From NCBI GenBank assembly GCA_964390645.1, contig CAYMLL010000304.1:1-9027 (forward strand): 9,027 nucleotides of DNA, written 5' to 3'. Below, piece after piece: positions 6,596-9,027 of the stretch. Source of the DNA: CAYMLL01 sp964390645. Lineage in GTDB: Bacteria > Planctomycetota > UBA8108. The stretch's first letter is position 1. The number at the start of each line of letters is the position of its first letter. Position numbers and translations under genes: made by a program. Under the pieces are notes generated by a model. That model worked only from the letters and a program-made list of their open reading frames with translations, was not told where the DNA came from and did not search any database.

Positions 6596-8734
6596 TCAGA
6601 GCCCGAGCTCGTCGGCCTTCTTGCGCAGGGTGTTGCGGTGGATGCCGAGGAGCTCCGCCGCCCGCAGGCGCACGCCGCGGCAGCGCTCGAGCGCTCGGTG
6701 GAGCAGTGTGCGCTCGACGATCTCCAGCGTCTCCGACCAGACGCTACCGGACGCGGCGCGCTCGAGGATATCGGCCATATGACGGCCGACCGCCGACTCG
6801 AGCCCCTCCTCGACCGGGTCTGTCGACGGAGCATCGAGCGAGACGCGAAGGGGCGGCAGATCCACGGGCCGGATCATCTCGCCGGAACTCTGGATCGCGG
6901 CTCGCTGCACGACGTTCTCGAGCTCACGCACGTTGCCCGGCCACGTGTGTCGCACGAGCTCTCGCAGGGCGTCCTTGCTGAGCTTCGCGGGCAGGGACTC
7001 GTTCTCCGCCGCGAGCTTCTCGAGAAAGTGCTGCGCGAGGACGGGGATATCCTCGGGCCGCTCCCGTAGCGCGGGCAGGTCGATCGGCACGACGTTGAGG
7101 CGGTAGTAGAGGTCTTCACGGAACTTTCCCGCGCGAACGAGTGCCTCGAGGTCGCGGTGAGTCGCCGCGATGACGCGAACATCGACGGTGATCGGCTCGT
7201 CCGCACCGACCGCATCGACCTCGCGCTCCTGGAGAACGCGCAACATCTTCGCCTGCAGGTACGGCGTCATGTCACCGATCTCGTCGAGAAAGATCGTGCC
7301 ACCGTCCGCGATGACGAACTTGCCCTTGCGATCCGAAACGGCGCCGGTGAACGAGCCCTTGCGGTGACCGAAGAGCTCCGCCTCGAGCAGGTGCTCGGGA
7401 ATCGCCGCGCAGTTCAGGCGCACGAAAGATTGTTCGCTGCGCAGGCTGTTGAAGTGGATCGCGTGCGCGATGAGCTCCTTCCCGGTGCCGCTCTCACCAC
7501 GAATCAGCACCGTTGCCCGGGTCGGAGCGACGCCCACGATGGTCTGAAAGACGCGCTGGATCGCCGAGGAGTTGCCGATGATGTGGTCGAACTTGTGGCG
7601 CGTGCGCAGCTCCGCACGCAGAAGACGGTTCTCCTCGAGCAGGACGTTGCGCTCGTCGATGTGGCTGCGATAGATCTTCACCGCCTGCGCGAGCGTGCCC
7701 GCGATGATCTGCAGCAGCGACATGTCCTGCTCGAAGCGATCGTCTCCCGGGAAGATCTCGGCGCCGCCGAAAACACCGACCACCTCGTTCTCGAGCTTGA
7801 TCGGAACCGCGAAAAAGCAGCGACGCTCGGCGCCGCCAGAGAACGCGCCAGTGCGATCGAGAAAGGTCGTGTCCTCGCGTACGTCCTTCACACCGATCGG
7901 GGCCGCGCTCGCGACGACGTTGCCGATGATCCCCTCGCCCTTGGTGTAGCGACCGCGGGCCATCTCCTCCTCGGTGAGGCCGTGCCCGAGGACGATGTTG
8001 AGCTCGTCCCCGTCCTGGCCGACCAGCACGAGGAAGCACTGCGTCATCTGGCAGCGCGCCGAGAGAATCTCGCTCACCTGCTTGAAGAGCTGCTCGAAGT
8101 CGAGCGACGACCCCAGAGCCTGAGCGATCGCCAGCAGGGTCTTGTCCTGATCGTTGCGACGGCGAAGCTCGGAGAAGGACTCGGCGTTCTGGAGAATCTG
8201 CGCGGCCTGTGTGCCGACGATCGAGAGAAGCTGTCGATCGCTCTCGGCGAAGTTGTCCGGACGCGTGCTGTCGACGTTGATGACGCCGACGACCTCCTTG
8301 TTGAGCACCATCGGAACGGCCAGTTCGCAGCGGATGTGCTCCTTGACCATCACGTAGCGATCGTCCGTGCGCACGTCCCGCACGAGCAGCGGACGGCCCT
8401 GCTCCGCGACCCAACCGGTGACGCCTTCGCCGACACGGAGCGCGCACTCGTTCTCGACGTTGGCGCCGAGGCCTCGTGAGCTGACGATATCGAGCGTACC
8501 GTCGGCGCTGAGCATCATCACGGAGCCGGTCGTGGCCCCCGTATAACGAATGCTCGAGTCGAGGATGACGTCGAGAAGCTGCGCCGGATCGAGACTGGAG
8601 TTCAGGGCGAGGGTGATCTCTTGCAGGATCTCGAGGCGGTTATCCACGGACGGAATCGTTACCCGCGCCGACGCGGCGGCGTCGATCCGACCGTCGCGCT
8701 CGGAGTGGGCACCGGACCCCATCCGCCGGCTCAT
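6596..8734 (-). CDS. Sigma54-dependent transcriptional activator, GAF-GAF-AAA+-Fis HTH
   Basis: This 712-residue protein is a bacterial enhancer-binding protein that would remodel RNA polymerase holding sigma54. Two GAF sensory domains occupy about residues 37-185 and 200-355, and a probable signalling coiled coil lies at about 355-380 (ERNVLLEENRLLRAELR). The AAA+ domain (about 382-610) has Walker A GESGTGKE at 413-420, the sigma54-contact loop GSFTGA at 460-465, Walker B IFLDE at 481-485, candidate arginine fingers R539 and R545 (FREDLYYRLNV) and sensor II WPGNVREL at 598-605. A Fis-type helix-turn-helix ends the protein (about 685-710, RAAELLGIHRNTLRKKADEL). No receiver domain is present, so control is probably by ligand or redox sensing through GAF rather than by a histidine kinase; the ligand is unknown. 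The motif is GSFTGA where GAFTGA is most common. The architecture resembles NifA/NorR-like activators but has two GAF domains, so no gene symbol is given. All key ATPase residues are present, which suggests an active protein. Confidence 0.96.
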   Translation of the reverse strand: MSRRMGSGAHSERDGRIDAAASARVTIPSVDNRLEILQEITLALNSSLDPAQLLDVILDSSIRYTGATTGSVMMLSADGTLDIVSSRGLGANVENECALRVGEGVTGWVAEQGRPLLVRDVRTDDRYVMVKEHIRCELAVPMVLNKEVVGVINVDSTRPDNFAESDRQLLSIVGTQAAQILQNAESFSELRRRNDQDKTLLAIAQALGSSLDFEQLFKQVSEILSARCQMTQCFLVLVGQDGDELNIVLGHGLTEEEMARGRYTKGEGIIGNVVASAAPIGVKDVREDTTFLDRTGAFSGGAERRCFFAVPIKLENEVVGVFGGAEIFPGDDRFEQDMSLLQIIAGTLAQAVKIYRSHIDERNVLLEENRLLRAELRTRHKFDHIIGNSSAIQRVFQTIVGVAPTRATVLIRGESGTGKELIAHAIHFNSLRSEQSFVRLNCAAIPEHLLEAELFGHRKGSFTGAVSDRKGKFVIADGGTIFLDEIGDMTPYLQAKMLRVLQEREVDAVGADEPITVDVRVIAATHRDLEALVRAGKFREDLYYRLNVVPIDLPALRERPEDIPVLAQHFLEKLAAENESLPAKLSKDALRELVRHTWPGNVRELENVVQRAAIQSSGEMIRPVDLPPLRVSLDAPSTDPVEEGLESAVGRHMADILERAASGSVWSETLEIVERTLLHRALERCRGVRLRAAELLGIHRNTLRKKADELGL

Positions 8735-8747
8735 GATCGCGAACGAA

Positions 8748-8754
8748 TCCTCCC
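8748..8754 (-). promoter_or_regulatory. Ribosome binding site of the activator gene
   Basis: On the minus strand GGGAGGA lies 13 nt before the ATG at 8734-8732. The spacing is a little long, but the match is strong. The next in-frame ATG (residue 5, 8722-8720) would be 25 nt away, so the first ATG is favoured. No alternative in-frame start codon was seen between the site and this ATG. Confidence 0.65.
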
Positions 8755-8786
8755 GGGGGGGCGAAGGCCGAATTGCAGGCGGCCGG

Positions 8787-8819
8787 CGACGGGTGGGCCC
8801 CGAAAATGCCCCACCGTCG
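8787..8819 (-). promoter_or_regulatory. Bulged 10-bp hairpin in the probable activator leader
   Basis: CGACGG (8787-8792) and TGGG (8794-8797) pair with CCCA (8810-8813) and CCGTCG (8814-8819). This gives a 10-bp stem with one bulged G (8793) and a 12-base loop. It lies 53-85 nt upstream of the activator start codon, so it would fall in the 5' leader if transcription starts upstream of 8820. It lacks a T-run on either strand, so it is not a simple terminator. A role in mRNA stability, translation or protein binding is possible but only inferred. Confidence 0.45.
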
Positions 8820-8951
8820 GCCCGCGCTCAACGCGCCTGACAGTTTCCTGGGCGGTGTCGAAATATTGTGCACCCGTGAGATCTCCTGCACAAGCGAATA
8901 ACAAGATCGCTCCGACGTCGTCACCGCCACACCACGCCATCGAACGAACCT

Positions 8952-8979
8952 GGGACGGAATTGCCGGGACGGAATTGCC
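8952..8979. repeat. Perfect 14-bp tandem direct repeat
   Basis: The unit gggacggaattgcc occurs twice back to back (8952-8965 and 8966-8979). A partial third copy, gggacgga, lies at 8998-9005, 46 bp after the start of the first unit. It sits about 220-245 bp upstream of the activator start, a distance at which enhancer-type sites are common. The unit looks like a sigma54 promoter core but is one base short between its GG and GC elements. It may be a pair of regulator-binding sites or a simple replication-slippage duplication. Confidence 0.75.
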
Positions 8980-9027
8980 GGCCCGAAAAACCGACCAGGG
9001 ACGGACGACAGGAGACACCGAACCCAC

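Larger units (their letters stand above)
8735..9027. other. Upstream region of the activator gene
   Basis: This 293-bp stretch precedes the activator and runs to the window edge. It is less uniformly GC-rich than the neighbouring genes, with AT-rich islands at 8861-8867 (aaatatt) and 8897-8904. It holds the ribosome site, a bulged hairpin and the 14-bp direct repeats listed separately. Weak sigma70-like elements can be drawn in both directions. On the plus strand, CTGACA at 8837-8842 lies 18-19 bp before the 8861 island. On the minus strand, a TGTTAT box is read from about 8904. None is good enough to call a promoter. Another gene may begin beyond 9027 on the plus strand. Confidence 0.45.

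Noticed and set aside
7157..8479. Plus-strand open frame of 440 residues opposite the sigma54 activator
   Set aside because: It mirrors the activator's codons (many Val, Asp, Arg, Leu) and carries no family signature, while the opposite strand has all the AAA+ and GAF motifs.
8951..8979. Possible sigma54 promoters on the plus strand (tgggacggaattgcc)
   Set aside because: The GG and GC elements are separated by 9 bp where sigma54 promoters need 10, and this spacing is strictly required.
8731..9027. Minus-strand open frame reaching the window edge, whose TGA overlaps the activator's ATG (ATGA), as in a coupled operon
   Set aside because: The ATGA overlap is attractive. However, the translation shows no motif, the third codon positions are much less GC-biased than in the two real genes, and the frame crosses the tandem repeats and the hairpin. 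The sequence beyond 9027 would settle it.

Overview
The window is GC-rich bacterial chromosomal DNA. The best guess is a member of, or relative of, the Planctomycetota. That rests on one protein type: a giant secreted protein that joins lamin-tail domains, a CotH-like kinase domain, a TIG domain and a C-terminal dockerin-like calcium repeat. Such proteins are typical of planctomycete and similar environmental genomes. The assignment is an inference, because no ribosomal or housekeeping protein gene is present.

Layout. Positions 1-1140 hold no believable protein gene. Their main structure is an ordered 19-bp tandem array at 316-467 whose units alternate between two types. A tRNA-Pro(CGG) gene with an encoded CCA end lies on the minus strand at 1141-1217, with a good sigma70-type promoter at 1240-1267. 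After a leader of about 240 bp comes the large plus-strand gene at 1510-6222 (1570 residues). A 373-bp convergent intergenic region follows (6223-6595), with one weak terminator candidate. The minus strand then carries a sigma54-dependent activator at 6596-8734 (712 residues; two GAF domains, AAA+ domain, Fis-type helix-turn-helix). The final 293 bp are its upstream region, with a bulged hairpin in the probable leader and a perfect 14-bp tandem direct repeat further upstream.

How the genes relate. The two protein genes converge, so they are not an operon, and nothing in the sequence ties the activator to the secreted protein. The activator probably senses a small molecule or redox signal through its GAF domains and drives sigma54 promoters; no convincing sigma54 promoter was found in the window. 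The secreted protein is probably a cell-surface or extracellular protein with adhesive beta-domains and a possible kinase domain. I see no clear new multi-gene system. The points most worth checking are the alternating 19-bp array, the domain layout and active site of the CotH protein, and the repeats upstream of the activator.
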